Source: CAIQPS01 sp963721365 (lineage in GTDB: Bacteria > Actinomycetota > Thermoleophilia > RBG-16-64-13). From it: a stretch of DNA of 64,000 nt. This document shows, piece by piece, positions 37,889 to 47,207 of this stretch. The DNA is taken from positions 186,001-250,000 of the forward strand of contig CAVRJE010000023.1 of NCBI GenBank assembly GCA_963721365.1, given 5' to 3'. How positions within the stretch are numbered: position 1 is the stretch's first letter; every line of letters begins with the position of its first letter. The translations under genes and the position numbers were made by a program. The notes beneath the pieces are model-generated. The model did not search any database. It was not told where the DNA came from and saw only the letters and a list, made by a program, of their open reading frames with translations.

Positions 37889-38562
37889 ATGGGGCTGGTG
37901 GTCCTTGTCATCGAGGACGAGCAGAGCATCGCGAATGTCGTGCGCATCGCGCTTGAGCGGGATGGGTACCGCGCTGTGCTGGCGAGCACTGGAGAAGCGG
38001 CTCTCGTCTACCTCGATCGTTCCCACGTGGACCTGGTGGTGCTAGACATCGGGCTGCCAGGCATCGATGGTCTCGAAGTCTGCCGCCGGATCCGCAGTTC
38101 TTCGGATCTTCCCGTAATAATGCTGACGGCGCGGGACGAGGAAGCGGATCGAGTGGTCGGGCTGGAGCTGGGCGCAGACGATTACGTCTCGAAGCCGTTC
38201 TCTCCGCGCGAACTAGTGGCCCGTGTCCAGAGCGGTCCTCAGGCGCGCGCGCCCTTCTGGCAGCCGAGAGCGATCACCTAGAAGTCGGAATGGTCACCCT
38301 TTCGCGCTCGGGACACGAGGCTACCGTGGCCGGCAAGAAGCTGGATCTCTCTCCGACCGAGTTCCAACTCCTCGCCTTCCTCCTAGAAAACGCGGGCAAG
38401 GTCGTGACGAGGGAGAGGCTACTGGACCAGGTCTGGGGACTTGCGTTTCCCGGCGGGACACGCACGGTAGACCAGCACGTCGCGCAACTGCGCACCAAGC
38501 TCGGCCGTCCTGACTTGATCGAGACGGTGAAGGGCGTCGGCTACAGGATGATACGCCCATGA
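37889..38562 (+). CDS. OmpR/PhoB family response regulator (frame-broken)
   Basis: A response regulator of about 224 residues. The receiver domain has the acidic pair E9-D10, phospho-acceptor D53 in VVLDIGLPG, T80 and K102 (YVSKPFSPREL). The winged-helix domain is read in another frame: LDLSPTEFQLLAFLLENAGK, then VVTRERLLDQVWG and TVDQHVAQLRTKLG. Two frame changes fall in the linker (about 38235 and 38265). Its stop overlaps the histidine kinase start (ATGA). The signal is unknown. Confidence 0.9.
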
Positions 38563-40043
38563 AGACCGTCCGGCGCATCACCAAGACGCCACGTCGATAC
38601 ATGGCCGCGGTCCTCAGGCCCATCTGGCGTGTCTTGCGGCGGATCGTCATCGGCAAAGACCCTCCGACGCTGCGAGACGTTCTCTTTCGGGTGATCTTGG
38701 TCGCCGTTTGTATCCCGGTCGCGCTGTTCGTCTGGGCCAACCCGCAGCAGTCGCAGCAAACCAATCTAGAGCTCCAGTCGCTCCAGCGTTCTTTTCAAGA
38801 GGGTCACACGTATCCAAATCCCCCTGCTCCGGCGGCCGACTTCGAGCAAATGAAGCAAGTCGTCCTTATGAACGGCCCGGCAAAAGCGGAATCGTCCGAG
38901 GAATGGCCGCTCAGCTCATTGGCCTGGAATAGCCTGGCCCAAACCCACTCACTCCCTCCGTCGGTCCTCACCGACCTCCAGACGAAAGGCTATTCATACG
39001 GCGATTGCCTCTTCATGGGCGAAAAAGCCCGCTTCGCCGCCTGGCGCGCCCCGGCCGCCTCCGATCAAGATCTCGATTCCTTCCATATGGTCGTGGCTCA
39101 ACCTTGGACTTGGTACTGGAGTCTGGCGCGCTGGGGCATGCAGCTACTGATGTTACTGGCCCTGCTGTCCGTCATCGCCTCCCCTGCTGCCTGGTTTCTG
39201 GAGCGACAAATCGCGAGGCCGGTGTTTCGCCTGGCCGAGGCGAGCAAGGTCCTGGCAAGCGGCGGTCACCCCGTGCCCCTGCCGGCCAAAGGCCCGGCCG
39301 AACTCCTCGTGCTCAGCGATTCCTTCAACCACATGGCGAACGAGTTGGAGAGGGCGCAGGCGGCCGAGCGGGGCTTCCTGCTATCGGTCAGCCACGAATT
39401 GAAGACGCCGCTAACCGCGATCGAGGGCTATGCCGAGCTTCTCGGGGACGAGGCGGTGACGGCCAAGGAGGCGGCGCCGGTCCTCATCAGCGAGGCCAAG
39501 CGCCTTCGCCGACTGGTGAGCGATCTCCTCGATCTGGCCAAGATCCACCAGAGTTCCTTCTCCATCAGACACGAACCGGTCCTTCTCTCGGCTGTCGTCG
39601 AAGAGGTGACCAAGCGCCACAAGGCCGAAGCGAAGGAGCTGGGGGTACAACTCATCTCGGTCTCCTCAGGCGCGGCTGGGATATTGGGAGACGAGGACCG
39701 CTTGGTACAGGCGCTATCCAATCTTGTCGAGAACGCGCTCCGCTGCACGCCTAGAGGCAAGACGGTCTCCGTGAACGCGAGCGGGACGCGAGTCGCGGTC
39801 AGCGATGAAGGCCCCGGGCTTTCGGCCGAAGACCTCCCACACGCCTTCGAGCGATTCTATCTTCATAGCCGCTTGAAGGGCCAGAACAACGTCGGAAGCG
39901 GGCTAGGCCTCGCCATAGTCAAGGAGCTCGTCGACAGAATGGGCGGCGAAGTCACTGTCGAAAGTGAGCCGGGAAAGGGCTCGCGATTTGCAGCGGAGTT
40001 CCCGCCCGCTCCAACAGAACTTGACCGTGCCTCGCGCAGTTAA
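38559..40043 (+). CDS. Membrane sensor histidine kinase
   Basis: A 494-residue kinase with two membrane helices (about 41-61 and 191-212) enclosing a sensor loop of about 130 residues, a HAMP linker (about 213-268), the phospho-acceptor H279 in SVSHELKTPLTAIEGY, and an ATPase domain with N392 (NLVENAL), DEGPGLS at 416-422 and GSGLGLAIVKELV. The sensor loop has no family match I recognise. Base composition looks less GC-rich than the flanks. It converges on ftsY with a 17-base gap. The pair splits the usual ffh-ftsY-smc neighbourhood, suggesting insertion. The frame is intact. Confidence 0.93.
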   Translation: MKTVRRITKTPRRYMAAVLRPIWRVLRRIVIGKDPPTLRDVLFRVILVAVCIPVALFVWANPQQSQQTNLELQSLQRSFQEGHTYPNPPAPAADFEQMKQVVLMNGPAKAESSEEWPLSSLAWNSLAQTHSLPPSVLTDLQTKGYSYGDCLFMGEKARFAAWRAPAASDQDLDSFHMVVAQPWTWYWSLARWGMQLLMLLALLSVIASPAAWFLERQIARPVFRLAEASKVLASGGHPVPLPAKGPAELLVLSDSFNHMANELERAQAAERGFLLSVSHELKTPLTAIEGYAELLGDEAVTAKEAAPVLISEAKRLRRLVSDLLDLAKIHQSSFSIRHEPVLLSAVVEEVTKRHKAEAKELGVQLISVSSGAAGILGDEDRLVQALSNLVENALRCTPRGKTVSVNASGTRVAVSDEGPGLSAEDLPHAFERFYLHSRLKGQNNVGSGLGLAIVKELVDRMGGEVTVESEPGKGSRFAAEFPPAPTELDRASRS

Positions 40044-40060
40044 GAGCGACAGGCTGTCAA

Positions 40061-41065
40061 TCAGCCCCGGGCCAGCGAATCGTCGAACAGCATCGAGGCG
40101 AACTCGAGCGGGTCGAACGGCTGCAGGCTCTCCAGCTTCTCCCCCGTCCCGATGAGCTTGATGGGAAGGTCCAGCTCGTGGGACACGGCCAGCGCGATGC
40201 CCCCCTTCGCCGTTCCGTCCATCTTGGTCAGCACCACGCCGGTCAGGTCGACCGCCTCCTTGAACATGCGGGCCTGGATGAGGCCGTTCTGCCCGGTGGT
40301 CGCGTCGATGGTGAGCAGGCATTCATGCGGAGCGTCCGGCATCCGCTTCTTGATCACCCGGGAGACTTTCTCGAGTTCCTTCATGAGGTTCACCTGCGTA
40401 TGCAGCCGCCCGGCGGTATCGATGATCACCACGTCCACCTTGCGGGCTTCCGCCGCGGCCAGCCCGTCATAAACGACGGCTCCCGGATCGCCGCCCCGCT
40501 CGTGCTTGACCACCTCGCACCCCACCCGGTGGCCCCACTCGGTGAGTTGCTCTACCGCCGCGGCCCGGAACGTGTCTCCAGCGACCAGCAGAGGCTCCTT
40601 GCCCAGTTGCTTCAGGTGCCAGGCGATCTTGCCGATCGTGGTGGTCTTGCCGGTGCCGTTCACGCCCACCATGAGGATGACGGCCGGCGAATGAGCCACG
40701 TCTATCCGCCTGTCGCCCTGGCAGAAATGCTCGGCCGTGATCTCGCGGAGCCTCTTCAGCAGGCCGGCCGAGTCCTTGATCTCGCCCGCGTTGGCCTCGG
40801 CCTCGAGCTTCTCCACGATCGAGACCGTCGTATCGACACCCACGTCGGCGTAGATGAGGGCCTCCTCGATCTTCTCCCACAACTCCTCGTCGAAGCGGTC
40901 GAACATGACCGAGGCGAACTGCTGCTGCAGCGCCTTGCGGCTCTTGGATAGGCCGTCCTTGAGTTGCGACAGCCAGCCGCCCCGTTTCTGTTGCTCCAGG
41001 TCCAAAGGGTCCGGCACCTGGCCGCCGGTCACGCCTATGAACACCTCTGACCAGTTGTGGCTCAA
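40061..41065 (-). CDS. ftsY: SRP receptor GTPase FtsY
   Basis: A 334-residue FtsY that receives SRP-ribosome complexes at the membrane. A short amphipathic N-terminal part, the N domain (about 45-120) and the G domain are present: VGVNGTGKTTTIGKIAWHLK, VAGDTFRAAAVEQL, VIIDTAGRLHTQ, LTKMDGTAKGGIAL and the closing GTGEKLESLQPFDP. The acidic A domain of Proteobacteria is absent. It follows smc by 4 bases. The frame is intact. Confidence 0.96.
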   Translation of the reverse strand: MSHNWSEVFIGVTGGQVPDPLDLEQQKRGGWLSQLKDGLSKSRKALQQQFASVMFDRFDEELWEKIEEALIYADVGVDTTVSIVEKLEAEANAGEIKDSAGLLKRLREITAEHFCQGDRRIDVAHSPAVILMVGVNGTGKTTTIGKIAWHLKQLGKEPLLVAGDTFRAAAVEQLTEWGHRVGCEVVKHERGGDPGAVVYDGLAAAEARKVDVVIIDTAGRLHTQVNLMKELEKVSRVIKKRMPDAPHECLLTIDATTGQNGLIQARMFKEAVDLTGVVLTKMDGTAKGGIALAVSHELDLPIKLIGTGEKLESLQPFDPLEFASMLFDDSLARG

Positions 41066-41069
41066 CTCT

Positions 41070-44000
41070 CTAGGCCCCCTTCGCTACCGTCAGTCTTCTG
41101 GAAAGGATGCGGGAGGTGCCGTCGCTCTCAAGCGTCACGCCGTACAGCGTGTCCGCCACCTCCATGGTCTGCCGCTGGTGCGTGATGATGATGAACTGCG
41201 TCTTGTCCCGGTACCTCCTCACGAGCGAGAGGAAACGGCGGATGTTGATGTCGTCGAGCGAGGCTTCCACCTCGTCCAGGATGTAGAACGGACAGGGCCG
41301 GGCCAGGAAGAGCGAGAACAGGAAGGCGATGGCGGTCATGGCCTTCTCGCCCCCGGACAGCAGAGTCAGGCTCCGCGGCGACTTGTTGGCGAACTTGACC
41401 TCCAGACCGATCCCCCGGACCGGCGGCTTGGCCTCCTCGCCCAGGACCTCTTCCAGTTCCGCCCGCCGTCCCGTCCTCCGGGCGCCCGGAAGCCGCGCGT
41501 GCCCTCCACCAGCTTGAGGCTGCCCTTCGCGCCGGGGAAGACGGTGGCGATGACTGCGGAGAAGTTCTCCTTGACCGTCTCGAAGATATCGCCGAACGAG
41601 GTCTCGATGTGCTGCGTCGAGGTCGGAGACCACCTCTTGAAGCTGCGTGAGCGACGCCTCCAGATCGCGCCTCTGCTCGGCCAGGAAGGCCGCCCGCTCC
41701 TCCAGTTCCGCGCACTCCTGCTCGGCCAGCGGGTTGACCGGGCCCATCCGGTCCACGCGGCGGGCCGCCCGTTCCTCGGCCGCCTCCAGCAGCTCGAGGT
41801 TCTCGCCCGCCACGTCGGCCGCGATCAGCGAGCGCGGCGTCAGGTGCTTGCGCCGCAAGTCCGCCAGCTCGTCTTCCACAAGCGTGCGCCGGTCCTCCTG
41901 CCGGGCCCTGTCGACCTGCAGTTCGTGCCAGCCGGGCGCCCATCGCCTCGTACTCTTGCTGCAGCCCGGTCTCGGAACCTGCGGTGTCGCGCATGAGGCG
42001 CGCGGCGCCTTCGGCCGCCGCGCGCGCGTCTTCCAGCCGGACCTCGAAGGCCGCCTTCACCACGCGGCTGTGCTCGGCCAGCCGTTCCAGCAAGGTCAGC
42101 AACTCCGCGAGCAGCGGAAGGTAGCGCTCGAGGAAGCCGGTGCGCCGCTCCCACCGGTCGGCCGCCATCACCGCCGCGTCTCTTTGACCGCCCACGCGCT
42201 CTCGCTCGCCCTCCCGGGCGCGGCAGCGCTCCCGCAGCCTCACCTCCACCAGCCGGCCTGGGCCTTCTTCTGCTCGAGCGTGGTGACCGTCTCGCGCAGC
42301 CGCTCCAGCCGGCCCTGCATGGCGCGCAGTTCGGCGCGGGCCGCATCCAGCTCGGCCTCGCTGCCCCGCGATCTTCTCCTCCACCTCCGCCAAGTCGGCC
42401 GCCATCTTTTCGGCCAAGCCGCTCTCCCTCTCTTCGCGGGCGCGCAGCTCATCCGCCTGGACGCCGCGCCTCTTCGAGGCGCCGTCCGCAGAGGTCGTTG
42501 TCGTTCCTGTGCCCGACGAGGGTGCGCTGAGCTTCGCTCACCCGTTCCTGCGCCTCGCGGACGACGATCTCCGCCCGCTCCAGACCGGCCGCCGCTTCGC
42601 GGCGGCGACCTGAGCCTCCTCGCGCGCCTGCAGCATAGCGACCCGTTCGGCCGCCACCGCCTGCAGTTCGTTGCGGGCCCGCAGAAGGGTCTCCACGCCC
42701 ACCTCCCGGCGGCGGGCCACATGGACGCCGCCCTGAAGCATCTCTCCTCTGCGGTTCACCAGCCGGTAGGGTCCCTGGCTCGCGGCCACGTCGGCAACGC
42801 TCAGCCGAACATCGTCCACTACGACGGCCGTGGCAGGCACGAGACTGCGCAACGCGCCGATGACCCGGGCCGGGCCGCAGACGAGTTCCCACAGATCCCT
42901 GGTGCCGGCCGGGGCCGCCCCCTTCGCTTCACCGAGCGGTCGCTCCCCGTCCACCACGATCGCCTCGAGGACGTCGTCGCCCTCGAGGACAAGCCGGAGA
43001 TCGTCCGGCGCCCCGAGCACGACGGCCTGCGCCAGAGGCCCCAGCGCGGCCGCCACGGCCCGCTCGTAGCCGGCTTCGACCGCGACCACCTCCGCCAGCA
43101 GGTGGCACGCCTTCGCTGCGCGCCATCAGGTCCCGCGCGCCGGCCGGCGTGCCTTCGCGGCGCGCCACCAGATCCTCGAGAACGGCCTGCCGGGCTTCGA
43201 TACCGCTCAGCGCCTCCAGGATCGAAGCCTCCCGCCTGGCCGTCTCGGAGCTTCTCGTCCGCGCGGTCTCCCGGGCCGCCGTCGCGGCCCGCATCTGCGC
43301 CTCGGCCGTCTCGCACCGCCTCTTCCCCTGCCCGCAACTCTTCCTCGTGCCCGGCCGCTTCCGCCTCCAGCGCAGCCATCCGGCCGCTGGATCTCCTCGA
43401 TGAGCGAGTGCAGCTCCCGGTCGATCCTTTGCCGCGCCTCGATCTCCCGGCGCAGGAACTCGCGGTCTTGCAGGGCCCGGGCCCGCGTGCACTCCATCTC
43501 GAAGGCCGCGTCCTTCAACTCGTCCTCGGCGGCGGCGGCGGCGCGGAACTCAGCCACTCCGCCCTCCAGAGCGGCGCGCAGAGCTTGCCTCCACCGGCCG
43601 ACTCGTTCGAGCCGGCTCTCGTCGGCGGTGCGGGCGGTCACCTCGGCCAGGCGCCGCCCCAGCGACTCCACATCGGCTCGCGCGGTCTCCCGGCGCCGGC
43701 GCGCGCGGTCCAGGTCCGCCTCGATGCGCGCCACGCGCTGGCGGAGCGACGTGGCTTTGCCCTGGATCTGCTCGGCCTCCACGGCCAGCCGGTGGTAGAC
43801 GGCGCCGACCTGCTCCCTCTCCTGGAGCCCGGACGGCGAACCGGTCCTCCTCGGCGGCCCTCTCCCGGCGCAGTCCGGCCAGCTCGGCCTCGATGCCGGC
43901 GCGCGCTCGTTCCAACGCCTGCAGTTCGGACTCGGTCTGGCCCGACGCCTCCTGCACCGCCACGGCCTGCGCCAACAAGAAGCGGCCCTTGGCCAGGGCC

Positions 44001-44677
44001 CACTCCTCCTTGGCGTCCGCGAAACGGCCGGCGGCCGCCGCCTGCTGGCGCAGGGGCCGGAGGGCGCTCTTGACCTCGCGTTCGATGTCGGCCATGCGCA
44101 CCAGGTTCTGCCGGGTCTTCTCGAGCTTGACCTGCGCGCGCTCTCTCCTCTTCTTGAACCTGCCCAGTCCGGCCGCCTCTTCCACCATGGCCCGCCGGGC
44201 CTCTGGCGTGGAGTTGAGCAGCGCCTCGACCTTGCCCTGGCTGATGACGCTGTGCATCTCCCGGCCGATGCCCAGACCTCCCACCAGGTCCTGCACATCC
44301 AGCAGCCGGCAGGCGCTGCCGTTCACCCGGTACTCCGACCCGCTTTCCCGCTCCAGCCGCCGGGTGAGCTCCACCTGGCCGGCATCGATCGGCATGGCCC
44401 CCTGCTCGTTGTCGAAGACCAGGCTCACCTCGGCCACGGCGCTCGAACGGCGCCCGTCGGGACCGGAGAAGATGACGTCCTGCATGCTGCGTCCGCGCAG
44501 GTTGCCGGGACTCTGCTCGCCCAGCACCCAGAGCACGGCGTCGGCGATGTTGCTCTTGCCGCTGCCGTTGGGCCCGATGATGACGGTCACGCCCGGCTCG
44601 AACGCCAGTTCGGTCGGCTTTGCGAACGTCTTGAACCCCCGCAGCCGAACCGAAAGGAGCCGGGGCATCTCAGCCAT
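41070..44677 (-). CDS. smc: Chromosome partition protein SMC (many frame breaks)
   Basis: An SMC ATPase of about 1200 residues that organises and segregates the chromosome. The N-terminal head (about residues 1-275) is intact: FKTFAKPTELAFEPG, Walker A GPNGSGKSN, then the Q-loop region. Coiled-coil segments rich in Arg, Glu and Ala are spread over all three frames. The hinge is read between 43089 and 42600 (GYERAVAAALGPLAQAVVL). The C-terminal head has the signature LLSGGEKAMTAIAF and Walker B CPFYILDEVEASLDD. At least ten one-base frame changes lie between 43850 and 41500, the densest cluster in the window. The order rnc-smc-ftsY is standard. Confidence 0.93.
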
Positions 44678-44695
44678 CGGGGACCGCCGCTGAGG

Positions 44696-45410
44696 TCAGG
44701 GGCTGGGGCCGAGGCGGAAGAGCGCCCGCTGGCTCCGGAGCGAGGCCAGAGCCTCCTGGGCCGCCGCCTGCTCGCTCATCTTTATGGTCGTCCCCACTCC
44801 CCGGCCGCGCACCGCGCCATCGATCACAACCTCCGAGGTGAAGATGCGGGCATGCGCTGGCCCGGTCTCTTCGACCAGACGGTATACGGGCTGCGTCCCG
44901 CGGGGAGCGAGCAGTTCCTGCAGCGCCGTCTTGTGGTCGACGTGGGCGGTGGCTGCATAGTCCATCTGCTCCTCGAACACCGCGACGATGGCCGGCCGCG
45001 CACGTTCGAAGCCGTGCTCGAGGTAGACGGCGCCGATGAGAGCCTCCAGCACGTCTCCAAGCATGCTGGGGCTTCGCACCGCGTCACGGCGCCTGCGCTC
45101 GGAAGCCGGGGCATGTTCGAGAACGAGAGACGCCAGGCCCATCCTCTCCGCCACCTGCACGCAACTCGCCCGGCTGACGACGAAGGCCTTCAGACGGGCG
45201 AGGCCGCCTTCTTCCCGGTCTGGAAAACGGCTCGTAGAGCACCGACGCGATGGCCAGGCCGAGTACGCTGTCCCCGAGGAATTCGAGGCGCTCGTACGAT
45301 CCGGTGCGCTCACCCACCCATGACGAATGGGTCAGGGCGCGTTGCAGAAGCTCGGGGAGAGCGACCCCACGAGGTCCATCAGCGTCTCGCGGGCCTGGGT
45401 TCAACGGCAT
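44696..45410 (-). CDS. rnc: Ribonuclease III (one frame break)
   Basis: RNase III of about 238 residues, which cleaves double-stranded RNA in rRNA and mRNA processing. The signature YERLEFLGDSVLGLAIASVL lies near the N-terminus. After a break near 45222 the frame continues to the second catalytic block MLGDVLEALIGAVYLEHGF and the dsRNA-binding domain (HKTALQELLAPRG, then MSEQAAAQEALASL). It starts at ATG 45410. A 12-bp stem-loop in the leader could be an autoregulatory cleavage site. Confidence 0.94.
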
Positions 45411-45457
45411 CGCCGGCCGGCTGCTCAGCAGGGGCGCCTACCAGCCGCCGGAAAGAG

Positions 45458-45493
45458 GCGGGGACTGCCCGCAGCAGCGCCGGCAGTCCCCGC
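45458..45493 (-). promoter_or_regulatory. 12-bp stem-loop between acpP and rnc
   Basis: GCGGGGACTGCC (45458-45469) pairs perfectly with GGCAGTCCCCGC (45482-45493) around a 12-base loop. It lies 27 bases after the acpP stop and 48 bases before the rnc start on the minus strand, with no T-tract. It may be a terminator-like boundary or a substrate for RNase III, whose gene follows. Confidence 0.6.
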
Positions 45494-45520
45494 ATCGCAG
45501 TCCTCTCCTCAGGACGGATG

Positions 45521-45760
45521 CTAGCTACGGGCGGCGATGAAGTCGACGGCGTCGCCGACCGTGGTCAGTCCCTGGGCCTCTTCGTCCGAGATCTTGATGC
45601 CGAACTGGTCTTCCAGCTCCATGATCAGTTCGACCAGATCGAGGCTGTCGAGCTGAAGGTCGTCCTGGAACGTGGCGTCCAGCGTCACCTTGGCGGGATC
45701 CGCGTCGACCTGGTCGACCAGGATGTCGCGCAATTTGGCGAGGATCTCGTCTTTGCTCAT
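45521..45760 (-). CDS. acpP: Acyl carrier protein
   Basis: A 79-residue ACP of type II fatty acid synthesis. The phosphopantetheine serine is in LQLDSLDLVELIMELEDQF. It is acidic and helical throughout, as expected. The ATG at 45760 has AAGGAG about 7 bases upstream. It follows plsX, whose product draws acyl groups from ACP. The frame is intact. Confidence 0.96.
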   Translation of the reverse strand: MSKDEILAKLRDILVDQVDADPAKVTLDATFQDDLQLDSLDLVELIMELEDQFGIKISDEEAQGLTTVGDAVDFIAARS

Positions 45761-45817
45761 GTGTTGCTCCTTACCGAAATCAGGGACGATCGCCGCGCCC
45801 TACTTCGCGACGCCGCC

Positions 45818-45823
45818 ATTGTA
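45818..45823 (-). promoter_or_regulatory. Possible extended -10 promoter of acpP
   Basis: On the minus strand TACAAT (45823-45818) is preceded by TGA, giving the extended -10 form TGn-TAnnnT. It lies about 58 bases before the acpP start. No convincing -35 hexamer is present, which the extended -10 could offset. It would let acpP be made at a higher level than plsX. Confidence 0.4.
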
Positions 45824-45920
45824 TCAACGAGGTTCAAGAAGCGGCAGAGGCCCGTGGCGTCTGAGCCGCCAGCGGACGAGTCGACGGCAGGGGTCGCCGG
45901 CCTCCTGGACCGACCCGGCG

Positions 45921-46932
45921 TCATCCCACACGCTCCAGCTCGCCACGCACCGCGGGCAGGATCCCCTTGCGCAGCGCCTCGGCTCCGAACAGCAGCGCGT
46001 TGGCGATCGCCCGGCGCGACGAGTTGCCGTGGCAGATGACCACCAGCCCGCGCACCCCCAGCAGGCAGGCACCGCCCACCTCCTCGGGGTCGAGCGCCGA
46101 GCGCAGCCCCCGCAGGGCCGGCCTGCAGCAGCATCCCGCCCGATCTTGGCCCGCGTCGCCGCTCTGGGCTGCGGCTCTTGATGCGCGTGAAGAACGACGA
46201 GGCGCACCCCTCGAGCAGCTTCAGACGCCACGTTGCCGGTGAAGCCGTCGGTGACCACCACGTCGGCGACGATTGCGCAGCAGGTCGCGCCCCTCGACGT
46301 TGCCCACGAAGTTGAGCCCCGACTCGCGCAGGAGCTCGTGCGCCGACCGGGCCAACTCGCTGCCCTTGCTCTCCTCTTCGCCGATGTTCAGCAACCCCAC
46401 GCGAGGTTCGGGGCCAGCCCGAGGACCGTCCGCGCATACGCCGACTCCCAGCACGCCGAACTCCAGGAGATGCTCGGGCCGGCAGTCCGCGTTGGCTCCG
46501 GCGTCGAGCAGAAGCACCGGGCCCATCCAGCCCGGGCAACGTGGTCACGATGGCCGGCCTGCGGATGCCGCTCAGCCGCTTGACCACCAGCAGCGCCGCC
46601 GCCAGCATGGCCCCAGTGTTGCCCGCCGAGACGAAGCCCTGCGAGCGGCCTTCGGCCACCGTGCGCGCCCCGACCACGATCGAGGAGTCGGTCATGGACT
46701 TCACCGCCCCGGCCGGTTCGTCGTGGAAGGTGATCACCGTGGCGCTGGGAACCACTTCGATGTACGGGTGGTCAGAAGAGCCAAGGAGCGGCTCGACTAT
46801 CTCGGGCCGCCCCACCAGCAGCACGTGCAAATCAGGGGAGGCGGCCAGCAGCGCGCCGGCGACTATCTCTCCGGGAGCGTTGTCGCCTCCCTCGGCGTCG
46901 AGCGTCAGCGTCACCGGGCCCTGTTGAGCCAT
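45921..46932 (-). CDS. plsX: Phosphate acyltransferase PlsX (frame-broken)
   Basis: PlsX of about 337 residues, which makes acyl-phosphate from acyl-ACP for phospholipid synthesis. The N-terminal third is intact (TLTLDAEGGDNAPGEIVAGA, then GFVSAGNTGAMLAAALLVV). The match then moves between frames: VLLLDAGANADCRPEHLLEF, VGLLNIGEEESKGSEL, VVVTDGFTGNVA and LKLLEGCASSFFTRI. It ends near NSSRRAIANALLFGAEAL at the TGA at 45921. At least five frame changes are needed. ATG 46932 lacks a clear ribosome-binding site. rpmF, often the upstream neighbour, is absent. Confidence 0.88.
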
Positions 46933-47032
46933 GGGCGATGCGATCGACGTTCAACCTGGGTCTCCTTGGTCGGAGGCATGGAGGCGGACATGAAGAATGT
47001 CTCACAAAGGGCCGCGGACGGGAAGCAGCGAA

Positions 47033-47061
47033 TGAATAGCGAAAGATACTTGCCTTACCAA
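47033..47061 (-). promoter_or_regulatory. Possible promoter of the plsX-acpP-rnc-smc-ftsY operon
   Basis: On the minus strand TTGGTA (47061-47056), a 17-base spacer and TATTCA (47038-47033) resemble a sigma-70 promoter, about 100 bases before plsX. Its -35 overlaps the spacer of the divergent rpoD promoter at 47050-47079, so the two might exclude each other. Confidence 0.45.
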
Positions 47062-47079
47062 TGATTTAGCGGCTATAAT
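47050..47079 (+). promoter_or_regulatory. rpoD promoter P1
   Basis: TTGCCT (47050-47055), an 18-base spacer and a perfect TATAAT (47074-47079) on the plus strand. The expected start is near 47086, about 120 bases before the likely rpoD start. It has the same form as the rimP promoter (TTGCCG, 18 bases, TATAAT). Confidence 0.7.
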
Positions 47080-47108
47080 CGATGAAGGGTACAGGTCCGA
47101 GGCAGGGA

Positions 47109-47137
47109 TTGACGACAGAGCGAGAAACGAGTATTAT
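47109..47137 (+). promoter_or_regulatory. rpoD promoter P2
   Basis: TTGACG (47109-47114), a 17-base spacer and TATTAT (47132-47137), 60 bases downstream of P1. Tandem promoters are common for the primary sigma factor gene. Confidence 0.65.
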
Positions 47138-47207
47138 GTTGCGGTTTGCGCCGCAAGATGGTATAGAAAGAGAAAGCGTTAGTCTTTCACTAGGATAGCA
47201 GGGAACC

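Noticed and set aside
41647..44073. An 808-codon plus-strand open frame opposite smc
   Set aside because: The minus strand carries SMC head, hinge and coiled coil; the plus frame is rich in Arg, Pro and Ala with no match and survives only because of composition.
41070..46932. Programmed frameshifting or recoding as an explanation for the many breaks in smc and plsX
   Set aside because: No slippery heptamer with a downstream structure recurs at the breaks, and so many sites in one gene do not fit known recoding.
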